Positions 29,765-40,040 of a DNA stretch of 45,687 bases are shown here, piece by piece; position 1 is the stretch's first letter, and every line of letters begins with the position of its first letter. The notes under the pieces were generated by a model that was not told the origin of the DNA, ran no database searches, and saw only the letters and a program-made list of their open reading frames with translations. The translations under genes were made by a program, and so were the position numbers. The stretch is from Cyanobacteria bacterium J069 (GTDB lineage: Bacteria > Cyanobacteriota > Cyanobacteriia > Elainellales > Elainellaceae): assembly GCA_003695655.1 (NCBI GenBank), contig RFIF01000535.1, positions 1-45,687 on the forward strand, in the 5' to 3' direction.

Positions 29765-30355
29765 ATGTCTGTCTCACACTCTGAACCGCAGCCGACCAAT
29801 CCGCTCCCAGTCGTTCCCCAAACTTTTCGGATTTCGCCGCTGATTCGCCTGACGCTGCTGCTGTTTTACATGGCGCTGACGGTGCCGCTGCCTTTTTTAG
29901 CAAAGACCACGGCTGCTCCTGTACCGCCGCTTTGGCTAGCTGTGGGGTTGGGGCTGGGGGCGATCGCCCTCTATGCCGCCCTCAGTGAACAGGTCATGCT
30001 TACAGAAGACAGGATTCAGGTGAGCTACCCCCGCTGGGTGCCCGATTTATGGCGCAAGGGCTGGAGTCTTTCCTGGGCAGAGATTGCCGCCCTCAAACCC
30101 CGTTCGACTGGGCAGGGTGGAATTGTCTACTATTTCCTCACTCAAACGGGAGAAGCGCGACTGTTACCTATGCGGGTAGCAGGCTTTTCTCGCCTGGTTA
30201 ATGCGGTGCAGGCAAAGACGGGCATTGACACGACCGACGTGCGTCCGCTGTCGCAGCCCTGGATGTATCTCATTTTGCTGGGGCTGACGCTGCTGCTGTT
30301 GTTGATTGATGGCTGGACGATCTGGACTGCTACCAGCGTTGGAATGCTTCTATAA
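29765..30355 (+). CDS. Conserved membrane protein, PH-domain-like middle region
   Basis: 196 aa, N- and C-terminal TMs, soluble middle VMLTEDRIQVSYPRWVPDLWRKGWSLSWAEIAALKP. Confidence 0.65.
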   Translation: MSVSHSEPQPTNPLPVVPQTFRISPLIRLTLLLFYMALTVPLPFLAKTTAAPVPPLWLAVGLGLGAIALYAALSEQVMLTEDRIQVSYPRWVPDLWRKGWSLSWAEIAALKPRSTGQGGIVYYFLTQTGEARLLPMRVAGFSRLVNAVQAKTGIDTTDVRPLSQPWMYLILLGLTLLLLLIDGWTIWTATSVGMLL

Positions 30356-30425
30356 TCAAGCCTCGGAAACAGAAAAAGAATTCTGGGTAGAGCCGCAGAG
30401 TCTGGTCTTTTTACGTCTGGTCTTT

Positions 30426-31094
30426 TTACTCTTCGGTTTCAAGCACTTCGCTAGAGGGCATTTCCAAAGCGAAAGCGTCTGCGTCTTCATCTTGCCAATC
30501 GGCGATCGCCTGCACCACAAACGGCAGCCCTGCACCCCGCAGCCCCCGCCGAATGCGCTCTGGTGTATCGCGAAACACCACAAACAGCGGGTGCGTTTCT
30601 TCGGCAGCTTCGCTAAGAATGTGCTTGTAGCGCGGCGGCATCAGCCACTCATAACCTTTGTCCAAAAGAACCTGGGTTTGTCGCCAGCGGGTTAGCAGAT
30701 CTGAAAAGTCTTCGTTGGGACGATAGATAAACACAAAAATCTCTGGACCGGTTTTCACCTGCCATTCTGGGTCACACATCAAAATGGCCACATCACAGGG
30801 TAGCCGCAGTACCTCCCCAGCCGAGACGGTCGCGCCACCTGACTCGGCAGAGACGCCCGCCTGGCGCACGCGCACTACGGGCAGGGGAATCGTGATCAGA
30901 CTGTCGTCTGGGCGGCGCATACTGGGCACCGTTTCCAGATAGGGACGGTATTGTTTCAAGAGGGCGATCGCCCCTCGATGGTCGCTATATTCAGCCAGCA
31001 GTTCTTCGTAATGCAATTGCAGGTTCGCCATAGGTTTCAGTTGCAAAGGCATCGGGCCTAGGAAAGTAAATCCTTTTCGCTGAAAGTTGCTCAA
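30426..31094 (-). CDS. Conserved hypothetical protein
   Basis: 222 aa; likely start MANLQLHYEELLAEYSDHRGAIALLKQYRPYLETV within the listed ORF. Confidence 0.7.
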   Translation of the reverse strand: MSNFQRKGFTFLGPMPLQLKPMANLQLHYEELLAEYSDHRGAIALLKQYRPYLETVPSMRRPDDSLITIPLPVVRVRQAGVSAESGGATVSAGEVLRLPCDVAILMCDPEWQVKTGPEIFVFIYRPNEDFSDLLTRWRQTQVLLDKGYEWLMPPRYKHILSEAAEETHPLFVVFRDTPERIRRGLRGAGLPFVVQAIADWQDEDADAFALEMPSSEVLETEE

Positions 31095-31271
31095 TACTGC
31101 GCCTATTCAGGCTGCTAGTCAGACTACCGTGTTGCGTCCACTTAGAAGCGCCTCGCTTTTTCTTTGAGTGCGATTGCGCCTATTGATTGTGCCTATTGAT
31201 CACGCCTACTAAACTACGTCCAAGTAATATTGCGCCAATATTACGCTAGGATTGCGCCTCTAGTATTGCGC

Positions 31272-32507
31272 TTACTTAATATTGTCCATCACCGCAAACA
31301 TCGGCAGATACATCGCTACCAGAATCGAACCCACCATGCCGCCTAGAAACACGATCATAATAGGTTCCATAATGCTGGTGAGCGCCTTCACTGCCTGCTC
31401 CACTTCATCTTCATAGAAATCAGCCACCTTCATCAGCATGGTGTCGATCTCTCCAGTCTCTTCGCCAATGCTAATCATCTGAATCGCCATGATAGGAAAC
31501 ACCTGCTCTCGCTGGAGCGCCAGGCTAATCATGCCACCTGACTGCACTTCCTTGCGCGCCTCGTCTACGGCGTTAGCAATCACCTGATTTCCTGCCGTGT
31601 CTCGCACAATTTCTAGCGAGGTTAAAATCGGCACGCCAGAGCGAGACAGTGCTCCAAAGGTGCGGCAAAAGCGAGCCGTCGAGCTTTTCTGTACCAGGTC
31701 GCCAAACAGGGGCATCTTCAGAAAGAAGCGATCCATGGTCTCACGACCAACGCGGGTTTTGTAGTACTGGCGGTAAGCAAAAACACTCAGAACGATGATA
31801 ATTGCGAACGCAACCAGATAAATTGGCGTCCTGAGAAAATTGCTGATATTCAGCATCAATTGAGTAAAAGCAGGCAACTCGGCATCTAGCTCGTCAAAAA
31901 TACCGGCGAAGATGGGCAGCAGAAAAATCGTCATACCCAAAAACACCAGCACTGCAATAATGCCCACCGTCACCGGATAGGCCATTGCTGATTTAATCTG
32001 GTTTTGTAGCCGAGCGATATCTTCCAGCAGCTTAGAGAGTCGATTTAACACATCATCTAGCACCCCGCCCACTTCTCCGGCTTGCACCATGCTGACGTAC
32101 AAGTCATCAAAGCATTCTGGATGCTTACGCATTGAGTCTGACAGGTTGGTGCCCTGCTGCACATCTGCGCTGATAGCCTGAAGCGACTTCTTGAGTTTCG
32201 GATTCGGGCATTGATCTGCGAGCACTCCCAGCCCCCGCACCAGAGCTACGCCTGCATTCACCAGTGCCGCAAACTGGCGCGAAAAGACAGCCTTGTCTTT
32301 GACGGTTACTTTGGCAAAAGAGTTTTGAATATCTTTGAGATCAAGTGTGTTGAGCTTTTCAAACAGGCTCCGGTCTTCAGCTAGCTCCTGCACAAACAAA
32401 CCCTGCTCCCGAAGTGAGGTTCTCGCTTCAGCGGGAGATGCAGCGCTGATCTTGCGTTTGACCGGGTTGCCCTTAGAGTCGCGGGCGCGCACAACGTAGG
32501 TTTGCAT
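31272..32507 (-). CDS. pilC: Type IV pilus inner-membrane platform protein PilC
   Basis: 411 aa; two T2SSF regions (FSRQFAALVNAGVALVRGLGVL; FCRTFGALSRSGVPILTSLEIV). Confidence 0.95.
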   Translation of the reverse strand: MQTYVVRARDSKGNPVKRKISAASPAEARTSLREQGLFVQELAEDRSLFEKLNTLDLKDIQNSFAKVTVKDKAVFSRQFAALVNAGVALVRGLGVLADQCPNPKLKKSLQAISADVQQGTNLSDSMRKHPECFDDLYVSMVQAGEVGGVLDDVLNRLSKLLEDIARLQNQIKSAMAYPVTVGIIAVLVFLGMTIFLLPIFAGIFDELDAELPAFTQLMLNISNFLRTPIYLVAFAIIIVLSVFAYRQYYKTRVGRETMDRFFLKMPLFGDLVQKSSTARFCRTFGALSRSGVPILTSLEIVRDTAGNQVIANAVDEARKEVQSGGMISLALQREQVFPIMAIQMISIGEETGEIDTMLMKVADFYEDEVEQAVKALTSIMEPIMIVFLGGMVGSILVAMYLPMFAVMDNIK

Positions 32508-32717
32508 AGCAGGTAGGGAAGAGGGATGGGACGAGATAAATCAGGAATTTTGCGGGTTGAGGATTCTGTTGATGCCAGTGCGAATCATGTGCCGCACTTC
32601 TATCCTGGTTTGATACCTAGAAGTTTAGTGAAATTCAGCCAAAATGGCACAGTTCATCTCAAAACCCCAACCATGCTCTATGAAGCGATCGCCAAAGCTG
32701 GAAAGCCTCAAGGCAGT

Positions 32718-32771
32718 TGAGTTGTTGCGACCGGAGCAATGTGCTGCGATCGCCTCTGTCGCAACAACTCA
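32718..32771 (-). promoter_or_regulatory. 14-bp perfect stem-loop in the pilT-pilC gap
   Basis: TGAGTTGTTGCGAC (32718-32731) / GTCGCAACAACTCA (32758-32771), loop containing GCGATCGC. Confidence 0.65.
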
Positions 32772-32832
32772 GCAGATCCATGAACGCTGCTCTATACACC
32801 TATAGCAGTATCTATGGCAATCGGCGATCGCC

Positions 32833-33960
32833 CTATCGACTGCCAACGGGTGCGCCCGGGCGTGCGCCTGGGGATGGCTGCTGCATCGCCCCCCCAATCA
32901 AGCGTTGTAGTTCATCAGGACGAGAGGTCTTAGACATCGCTGACTCAAAAGAAATAGTTCCAGCCTTATACAGGTCTGCCAACACTTTCTCCAGGGTGAC
33001 CATTCCCAACTTGCCGCCAGTCTGGATAGCAGAATAAATCTGGGCTGTTTTCCCTTCGCGAATCAAGTTGGAGATCGCAGGGGTGACCACCATGATTTCT
33101 TGCGCCATTGCTCGTCCAAATTCGCCCGGCTTGGGGTTTTTCTTGGAAACTAGCGTCTGACTGAACACGGCGACTAGCGAGTTGGAAAGCTGCACCCGCA
33201 CCTGCTGCTGGCGTTCTGCCGGAAACACGTCAATCATCCGGTCTACCGTCTGCGAAGCGGAACTCGTGTGCAGGGTGCCCATGACTAAGTGCCCCGTTTC
33301 TGCCGCCGAGATAGCGAGCGAAATAGTTTCCAGGTCGCGCATCTCACCCACCAGAATCACGTCTGGATCTTCCCGCAATGCTGCTTTTAGGGCGTTTGCA
33401 AAGCTTTTGGTATCTTCCCCAAGCTGGCGCTGGTGGATCAAGCTCTTCACGGGTTCATAAACGAATTCAATTGGATCTTCAACCGTCAAAATGTGCTCAG
33501 CACGGGTGCGGTTAATCAGGTCGATGATGGCTGCCAGCGTCGTGGTTTTACCTGACCCGGTGGGACCTGTCACCAGGATCAGCCCTCTGGGTTTTTCAGC
33601 CATCTCGCGGACGACATCGGGCAACCCGAGTTTTTCAAAACTCGGAATCTTGGAGCTGAGCGCCCGCAAACAGGCGGCATAGGTACCCCGATCTTTATAC
33701 ACGTTGACCCGAAACCGGGCCAGCCCCTTTACCCCGTAGGAGCAGTCCAACTCCCAGTTTTGCTCCAGGTTTTTGCGCTGGGTGTTGTTGAGCATGCTGA
33801 AGATGAGCCGCTGACACTGTTCTGAGGTCATTGGCTCATCATTGATGGGGGCAAGATGTCCATTGATGCGGAAGTAGGGAGGCAACCCAGCAGACAGGTG
33901 CATGTCTGACCCGCCCATTTCGATCAGTTGCTCCATCAGGTCTTCGATCATTAGTTCCAT
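32833..33960 (-). CDS. pilT: Type IV pilus retraction ATPase PilT
   Basis: GLILVTGPTGSGKTTTLAAIIDLIN; AIRAED-box region ALREDPDVILVGEMRDLETISLA; GTLHT. Confidence 0.95.
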   Translation of the reverse strand: MELMIEDLMEQLIEMGGSDMHLSAGLPPYFRINGHLAPINDEPMTSEQCQRLIFSMLNNTQRKNLEQNWELDCSYGVKGLARFRVNVYKDRGTYAACLRALSSKIPSFEKLGLPDVVREMAEKPRGLILVTGPTGSGKTTTLAAIIDLINRTRAEHILTVEDPIEFVYEPVKSLIHQRQLGEDTKSFANALKAALREDPDVILVGEMRDLETISLAISAAETGHLVMGTLHTSSASQTVDRMIDVFPAERQQQVRVQLSNSLVAVFSQTLVSKKNPKPGEFGRAMAQEIMVVTPAISNLIREGKTAQIYSAIQTGGKLGMVTLEKVLADLYKAGTISFESAMSKTSRPDELQRLIGGAMQQPSPGARPGAPVGSR

Positions 33961-34077
33961 GTGGGTGGCTCCTTTAATGCGGGTTCAATGATTGCCAGAA
34001 AAAGTTGATCAGAGGTTGAGTGCTTGCCTCAAGAACGCCAGGACTGGGGCAGGGCGGCGATGTGCTAACCCGTGGCT

Positions 34078-36081
34078 TTAATCCTGGAAGCGAGGCGTTG
34101 TGCAAAAAGGACAATCTAACCATTCGGGACGCAGCTCTGCGGTGCAGTTGCGACAGGTGAGCGAACTCTTGCGCTTGGCTTTGAGTTCGGCTTCCAGTCC
34201 TGTGTCGGTAAAGGTCACCCGCTCTACTTCTTCGAGCGTGGTGTTGCCCTGGCGCACCAGATTAAGGCTGTAGGCTAACAGTGTTTTCATGCCTTCCTCC
34301 ACGGCGACCTCTTTAATACGTTCGGTCGGCGCGCCTTCCGTTACCAAGGTTTGAATCTGCTCCGTAACTCGCATCACTTCATAAACCCCGCAGCGTCCTT
34401 TATAGCCGCTGCCTTTGCAGGTGGGGCAGAGTGTGTTTTGGGCGCGGGCTGCCTGCATTTCGTCAGCCGTTAGCTCGTTGGCTTTGTAGAAAGTAACCTC
34501 TGCTTCACGCGATGCCGATAGGCCAAAGCGGGCCAGGTCTTCGGGGCTAGGGTTGTAGGGCACACGGCAGTCGGGACAGACACGGCGCATCAAGCGCTGA
34601 GCCAGCACGCCAATCAGTGAGCTGGATACCATGAACGACTCTACGCCCATTTCTTCTAGGCGGGCGATCGCACTAGCGGCATCGTTTGTATGCAGGGTTG
34701 TTAACACCAGGTGCCCCGTCAATGCAGCTTCGATCGCTGTTTTTGCAGTTTCCTTATCGCGCGTCTCACCCACCAGAATCACATCCGGGTCTTGCCGCAG
34801 GAAGGCACGCAGAATGGAAGCAAAATCCATGCCCTTTTCCCGAATCACCTGCACCTGAGTAATCCCAGGCAGCGAATATTCAATCGGGTCTTCAGCGGTG
34901 CTAATGTTGACGCCGGGGCTGTTTCGCTCCGACAGCGCCGAGTAGAGCGTTGTGGTTTTACCCGAGCCAGTTGGCCCCGTCACCAGGATCAGCCCAAAGG
35001 GGCGAGACACCATCTCCTGAACAATTTGCAATGTGTCAGGGTCAGTAATTAGCTTATCCAGTCCTAGCTGGGTGGCAGAGTTGTCTAGAATCCGGAGCAC
35101 CACTTTTTCGCCATAGCGGCTGGGCAGCGTGTTGACCCGGAAGTCTACCTTACGCCCATCGAAGATACGGCGAATTCTGCCGTCTTGGGGCATCCGACGT
35201 TCGGCAATGTCTAGCTCAGCAATAATTTTGAAACGAGCCGTGACGGCAGGAACGATCTTCTTGGGCAGCGGCTCCAGCCCCTCTCTCAGCACCCCATCCT
35301 TGCGGAAGCGGATGCGGAGGTGCTCTTCCTGCGGTTCAACGTGAATATCAGACACTCCTTCTTGCAGAGCTTTCACCAGGATCTTGTTGACTAGCGCGAT
35401 CACTGGTGCTGCATCGGCATCCTGAAGAGCTGCATCCAGGTTGGCCTCAATGTCATCGGGTGGCTCTTCCAAGTCGAGATAGTCTAGCCCTTCCAAATCG
35501 GCTTTCACATCGACTTTGGACTGAAACTCTAACTGTTTCTGGCGCTCAACCTGCTCATCAAGGTACTGAGAAATGATCCGCTGATAGTCTTCAACGGTAA
35601 TCACCATGCGCAATAGCCCTAGTCCCTGGGGGCGCAGGATGCGGTTGAGGTCATCCTGGGCAGACAAATCGTCTGGATCGACCATGGCGATCAGGACGGC
35701 GGGCGGTGTGCCTTCGGTGCGCGACAGCGGCACGAGGCGATAGCGGCGGCATAAATCGACAGGAATCAGGCTGTCAATAAGCTGCCCGACTTGGCTGGTC
35801 GAAATTTCATTGAGTTCCGGATCAAGAGACTCGACGCCGTAGAGAATTTTAAGTTCAAAGAGCTGTTGCTTTTTATATTGACGCAGCAGGTCGGGCGGCA
35901 ACTGCTGCCCCGTGATCATCTCCAGCACATCTGTCAGCGGTCGCCCAGTTTTGCGGCTCTCCACAAGGGCTTGCTGCATCTGGTCGTTGTTAACGTAGCC
36001 GGCCTGGATGAGCTTGTTGCTGAAGGGCGAGAAATTATGCTGGACAACGAGGGCACGACGTTGAGATGAAGAGTTAGCCAT
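34078..36081 (-). CDS. pilB: Type IV pilus assembly ATPase PilB
   Basis: MshEN-like N-terminus, GLILVTGPTGSGKTTTLYSALSE, FLRQDPDVILVGETRDKETAKTA, tetracysteine CPDC...CPTC. Preferred ATG 36081. Confidence 0.95.
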   Translation of the reverse strand: MANSSSQRRALVVQHNFSPFSNKLIQAGYVNNDQMQQALVESRKTGRPLTDVLEMITGQQLPPDLLRQYKKQQLFELKILYGVESLDPELNEISTSQVGQLIDSLIPVDLCRRYRLVPLSRTEGTPPAVLIAMVDPDDLSAQDDLNRILRPQGLGLLRMVITVEDYQRIISQYLDEQVERQKQLEFQSKVDVKADLEGLDYLDLEEPPDDIEANLDAALQDADAAPVIALVNKILVKALQEGVSDIHVEPQEEHLRIRFRKDGVLREGLEPLPKKIVPAVTARFKIIAELDIAERRMPQDGRIRRIFDGRKVDFRVNTLPSRYGEKVVLRILDNSATQLGLDKLITDPDTLQIVQEMVSRPFGLILVTGPTGSGKTTTLYSALSERNSPGVNISTAEDPIEYSLPGITQVQVIREKGMDFASILRAFLRQDPDVILVGETRDKETAKTAIEAALTGHLVLTTLHTNDAASAIARLEEMGVESFMVSSSLIGVLAQRLMRRVCPDCRVPYNPSPEDLARFGLSASREAEVTFYKANELTADEMQAARAQNTLCPTCKGSGYKGRCGVYEVMRVTEQIQTLVTEGAPTERIKEVAVEEGMKTLLAYSLNLVRQGNTTLEEVERVTFTDTGLEAELKAKRKSSLTCRNCTAELRPEWLDCPFCTTPRFQD

Positions 36082-36290
36082 AGCTGCTGCTGAGGGGTTT
36101 GTAGCCTGTATAGAGTTATTTTCCCAGCATCTGTACCAGAAGGTTTCTGGGGCTGCTGGAGAGAGCAAAGTATGGATCTGCCGCTGATACAAGCCTTGGG
36201 GTGGGTCGGTTAAGCTCGGTCAAGCGCCGACTCAGACCCCTTGGGCGCTGGCTGAATCCGTCCATCGGGGCGATCGCCAGCTATTTCCGC

Positions 36291-36346
36291 CTGATTAATC
36301 AGATTAATCTTAATTAAGCTGATTAACCAATAAGCTGATTAACCAA
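36291..36346. promoter_or_regulatory. Palindromes and 16-bp tandem repeat in the pilB/grpE divergent region
   Basis: CTGATTAATCAG, CTTAATTAAG, and TAAGCTGATTAACCAA x2 (36315-36346). Confidence 0.6.
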
Positions 36347-36889
36347 ATTAAGCAGTGCGGCAGGTTGGGCAAATCGCTACAATGGCGGGCGAATGCCTTA
36401 AGCTAACGCGGGATGCCAGGAATGCCCCCAGTATTCCCCGCAGAGGTCAATAAACTATCGTCAGTGGGGTAGTCTGGATTAGGTAACTGGGGGGCTGGTG
36501 ATCGATGCATTCTGTATAGCACAGCCAGAACTCATCCGCTCAAGAAACTGCCTGGCTCAAGAAACTGCCTAACTTAAGTGGGCATTGCTCCGCTCTGTAA
36601 CCCGTCTGTCGTGTCAGAAGTTCTGGGACTTGAGGCACAATACATAAAAGTAGAAGAATAAAAAGAAGAGGCCTGGCGGTAAAGCAGGGGAATCTGGTAG
36701 ACGAGCACTCAAGCGGCTGAAGTCGCTACTATCGATTTAAGTACGATCGACTAGAATCAGTCCCTACTTAAAGCTCAGCGAGTTTAAACCTGATCAGTCA
36801 GAATTGGCACTAGACGTATTAAATCTGTTTTGCTCATCAATTTTTGTTCAGCTTTGTCCAGTTCGTAAAACGGCAGCCGTTAAGGAAGA

Positions 36890-37582
36890 ATGATCGAAGA
36901 AGAGAAACAACCGATGGAGGGTGATGACGTGTCCGCTGAAAGCAATGGGGTTGAAAGCGAAGCCATGAACACAGAGGCGGTCGAGACATCTGCGACGACG
37001 GTTGAGGTGTCAACCGAACCTCAAGCTGAGGGCATAGCTGAGATGCCCAGCGGAGACTCTTCGGCGCTCGTCGATGAGCTAAATCAAAAGGTGGCCACGC
37101 TAGAGCAGCAGCTCGAAGAATGGACGAATCACTGCAAGCGCATTGCAGCCGACTTTGAGAATTTTCGCAAGCGCACCCAAAAGGAAAAAGAAGACCTGGA
37201 GCAGCAAATTAAGTGCAACACGGTTGTTGAACTGCTGCCTGTGGTCGATAACTTTGAACGAGCGCGATCGCAAATTAAGCCCCAAGGCGAGGAAGGAATG
37301 GCTATTCACAAGAGCTATCAGGGCGTCTATAAAGACCTGGTAGAGCGTCTCAAGCGGATTGGCGTTTCTCCGATGCGCTCGGAGGGCAAAGACTTTGATC
37401 CCAACTTACATGAAGCGGTCATGCGCGAACCTTCAACAGAGTATGCAGAGGGTGCAGTAATTGAAGAACTGGTGCGGGGCTACATGCTGGGCGATCGCGT
37501 GTTGCGCCACGCCATGGTCAAAGTTGCCGCTGCTGTTGAGTCTACCGATGGAGACGATGGCTCAGGCTCATCAGACGGTTAA
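36890..37582 (+). CDS. grpE: Nucleotide exchange factor GrpE
   Basis: [22 protein letters not shown]...[41 protein letters not shown]. Confidence 0.95.
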   Translation: MIEEEKQPMEGDDVSAESNGVESEAMNTEAVETSATTVEVSTEPQAEGIAEMPSGDSSALVDELNQKVATLEQQLEEWTNHCKRIAADFENFRKRTQKEKEDLEQQIKCNTVVELLPVVDNFERARSQIKPQGEEGMAIHKSYQGVYKDLVERLKRIGVSPMRSEGKDFDPNLHEAVMREPSTEYAEGAVIEELVRGYMLGDRVLRHAMVKVAAAVESTDGDDGSGSSDG

Positions 37583-37830
37583 ATCCGCTAACTCAGCAGC
37601 GCGGCGAGCGCTATCGATATCCGCTCAGCCTGCGGTTACTCTATCGAATTTCGGCAATCTTACGCTTTCGGTTGGGCAAGTCTCCTGTATTCTGCTGAGC
37701 CTGTGGAAATATTTTTTAAGCCTGACTGATTAAATTCCCGAACAATTGCGGAATACTTGCTAAGAGTTGAATCAGCTTCTGGATCTCCGACTCATTCACT
37801 TGAAATCTGATAGCCGCTAATAGCTAAATT

Positions 37831-39819
37831 ATGGGAAAAGTCATTGGCATCGACCTAGGCACAACGAATAGCTGTGTTGCTGTCCTAGAGGGCGGTCAAC
37901 CCGTTGTCATTTCCAGCTCAGAAGGAGGACGGACTACTCCTAGCATTGTTGGTTTTGGCAAAAGCGGTGAGCGGCTCGTAGGGCAACTCGCCAAACGTCA
38001 GGCTGTGACCAACGCCGAAAATACCATTTTCAGCATCAAGCGGTTTATCGGGCGGCGCTGGGACGACACGACTGACGAACAGGGACGAGTCCCTTACAAC
38101 TGCGTCCGGGGCAAAGACGACACCGTGGATGTGCAGATTCGGGGACGCTCCTACACGCCCCAGGAAGTGTCTGCCATGATCCTGCAAAAGCTGAAGCAGG
38201 ACGCTGAAAACTATCTGGGAGAACCCGTGACTCAGGCGGTCATTACGGTTCCCGCCTACTTTACTGATGCCCAGCGTCAGGCCACCAAAGATGCCGGCAC
38301 GATCGCCGGACTGGAGGTGCTGCGCATTATTAATGAGCCGACGGCGGCTGCCCTTTCCTATGGGCTAGACAAGCAGGATCAAGAGCAAAGCGTCCTTGTG
38401 TTTGACCTGGGTGGCGGGACGTTCGATGTGTCGGTGCTGCAACTCGGCGATGGTGTGTTTGAGGTGAAGTCCACCTCCGGCAACAACCATCTGGGTGGCG
38501 ATGACTTTGACAACGTGCTTGTGCGCTGGCTGATGAGCAGCTTCCAGGAGCAGGAGGGTATCGACCTCTCTAGCGATAAAATGGCGTTGCAACGGCTGCG
38601 GGAAGCGGCGGAAAAAGCCAAGATTGAGCTTTCCAGCATGCTGAACACCACTATTAATTTGCCCTTCATTACGGCAGATGAAACGGGGCCAAAGCACCTG
38701 GAGATGGAGCTGACCCGTGCCAAGTTTGAAGAACTGGTCAGTGACCTAGTCCAGAGCACTATTGAGCCAGTTACCCAGGCGCTCAAAGACTGTGGACTCA
38801 GCCCGGACGAGCTAGATCGAATTCTGTTGGTGGGCGGCTCTACCCGGATTCCGGCTGTGCAAGAGGCGATTAAGCAGTTTTTCAACGGTAAGTCCCCCGA
38901 TCGCTCGGTGAACCCGGATGAGGCAGTGGCGCTGGGTGCCGCGATTCAGGCGGGCGTGCTAGGGGGCGAGGTCAAGGATCTGTTGCTGCTGGATGTGACG
39001 CCACTGTCGCTAGGGATTGAAACCTTGGGCGGCGTGTTTACCCGCATTATCGAACGCAACACTACCGTTCCCACCAGCAAAACCCAGACCTTTTCTACGG
39101 CGACAGATGGACAGACTTCGGTCGAGATCCATGTGTTGCAGGGTGAACGGGCCATGGTGAAGGATAACAAGAGCCTCGGCAAGTTTCAGTTGACAGGCAT
39201 TCCCCCGGCACCGCGTGGGGTGCCGCAAATTGAAGTGTCCTTTGAAATTGACGCAGACGGTATTTTGCAAGTGAGCGCCCGTGACAAAGGCACCGGCCGC
39301 GAACAAAGCATCCGGATTACCAATACGGGTGGTCTGAGTGATGTTGAAGTGGAACGGATGCGTCAAGAAGCGGAAATCTATGCAGAAGAAGACCAAAACC
39401 GCCGTCTGCTGGTGGAATACCGGAACCAAGCGGATATCCTGTTCAACAACTATGAAACGACGCTACGAGAAAACGGCGACCTGATTCCTGAGGACTACAA
39501 GGTGCAGGCGGCTGAGAAGGTAGCGGAACTGCGGGCGGCGATCGCCGATCGAACGCTCGATGTCGAAAGCGTGAAGGTTCGCCTGGATGCACTTCAACAT
39601 GCGCTGTTTGCCATTGGTTCGACCATCTACCAGCAGGCTACTGCCGAGCAAACGGGTTATGGTGAAACAGGTTACAGCAGCGAATTTAGTGACATTGACG
39701 ATCCCACGATTGCCTGGACAAATGGCAATGGTACGGACGACCTGACGGAAAGGCTGGAAGATGATTTCAGCTTTGAAACCGATGAGACTGTCACGGCTGA
39801 TTATGAGGCAGTTGATTAG
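37831..39819 (+). CDS. dnaK: Chaperone DnaK (Hsp70)
   Basis: [22 protein letters not shown]...[17 protein letters not shown]...[11 protein letters not shown]. Confidence 0.97.
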   Translation: MGKVIGIDLGTTNSCVAVLEGGQPVVISSSEGGRTTPSIVGFGKSGERLVGQLAKRQAVTNAENTIFSIKRFIGRRWDDTTDEQGRVPYNCVRGKDDTVDVQIRGRSYTPQEVSAMILQKLKQDAENYLGEPVTQAVITVPAYFTDAQRQATKDAGTIAGLEVLRIINEPTAAALSYGLDKQDQEQSVLVFDLGGGTFDVSVLQLGDGVFEVKSTSGNNHLGGDDFDNVLVRWLMSSFQEQEGIDLSSDKMALQRLREAAEKAKIELSSMLNTTINLPFITADETGPKHLEMELTRAKFEELVSDLVQSTIEPVTQALKDCGLSPDELDRILLVGGSTRIPAVQEAIKQFFNGKSPDRSVNPDEAVALGAAIQAGVLGGEVKDLLLLDVTPLSLGIETLGGVFTRIIERNTTVPTSKTQTFSTATDGQTSVEIHVLQGERAMVKDNKSLGKFQLTGIPPAPRGVPQIEVSFEIDADGILQVSARDKGTGREQSIRITNTGGLSDVEVERMRQEAEIYAEEDQNRRLLVEYRNQADILFNNYETTLRENGDLIPEDYKVQAAEKVAELRAAIADRTLDVESVKVRLDALQHALFAIGSTIYQQATAEQTGYGETGYSSEFSDIDDPTIAWTNGNGTDDLTERLEDDFSFETDETVTADYEAVD

Positions 39820-39873
39820 AGTATCCGAAGAGAGTCGATGATTGGTCGATGATCAGTTGCTGAGCATTGGCTT

Positions 39874-39901
39874 GGTGGGCATTGGTTCGGTAATGCCCAC
39901 C
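39874..39901 (+). terminator. 10-bp stem-loop between dnaK and dnaJ
   Basis: GGTGGGCATT-GGTTCGGT-AATGCCCACC; no T-run. Confidence 0.5.
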
Positions 39902-40040
39902 CGATGACCAGCGTGCGATCGCAAACAATTCGTTACGATGTAGGATGTGGGGAATCGGTCGTTCGGCCGCTTGTCTGCACTGCGCTTGCCAAGCCCTCCC
40001 TACCGTTTTTACTTCTATTACTTACCCCCAGTAGCGCTCT

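Noticed and set aside
30306-30695. 129-aa plus-strand ORF
   Set aside because: Largely antisense to the 30426..31094 ORF; no family resemblance.
36600-36889. CIRCE/HrcA operator before grpE
   Set aside because: No TTAGCACTC-N9-GAGTGCTAA found.
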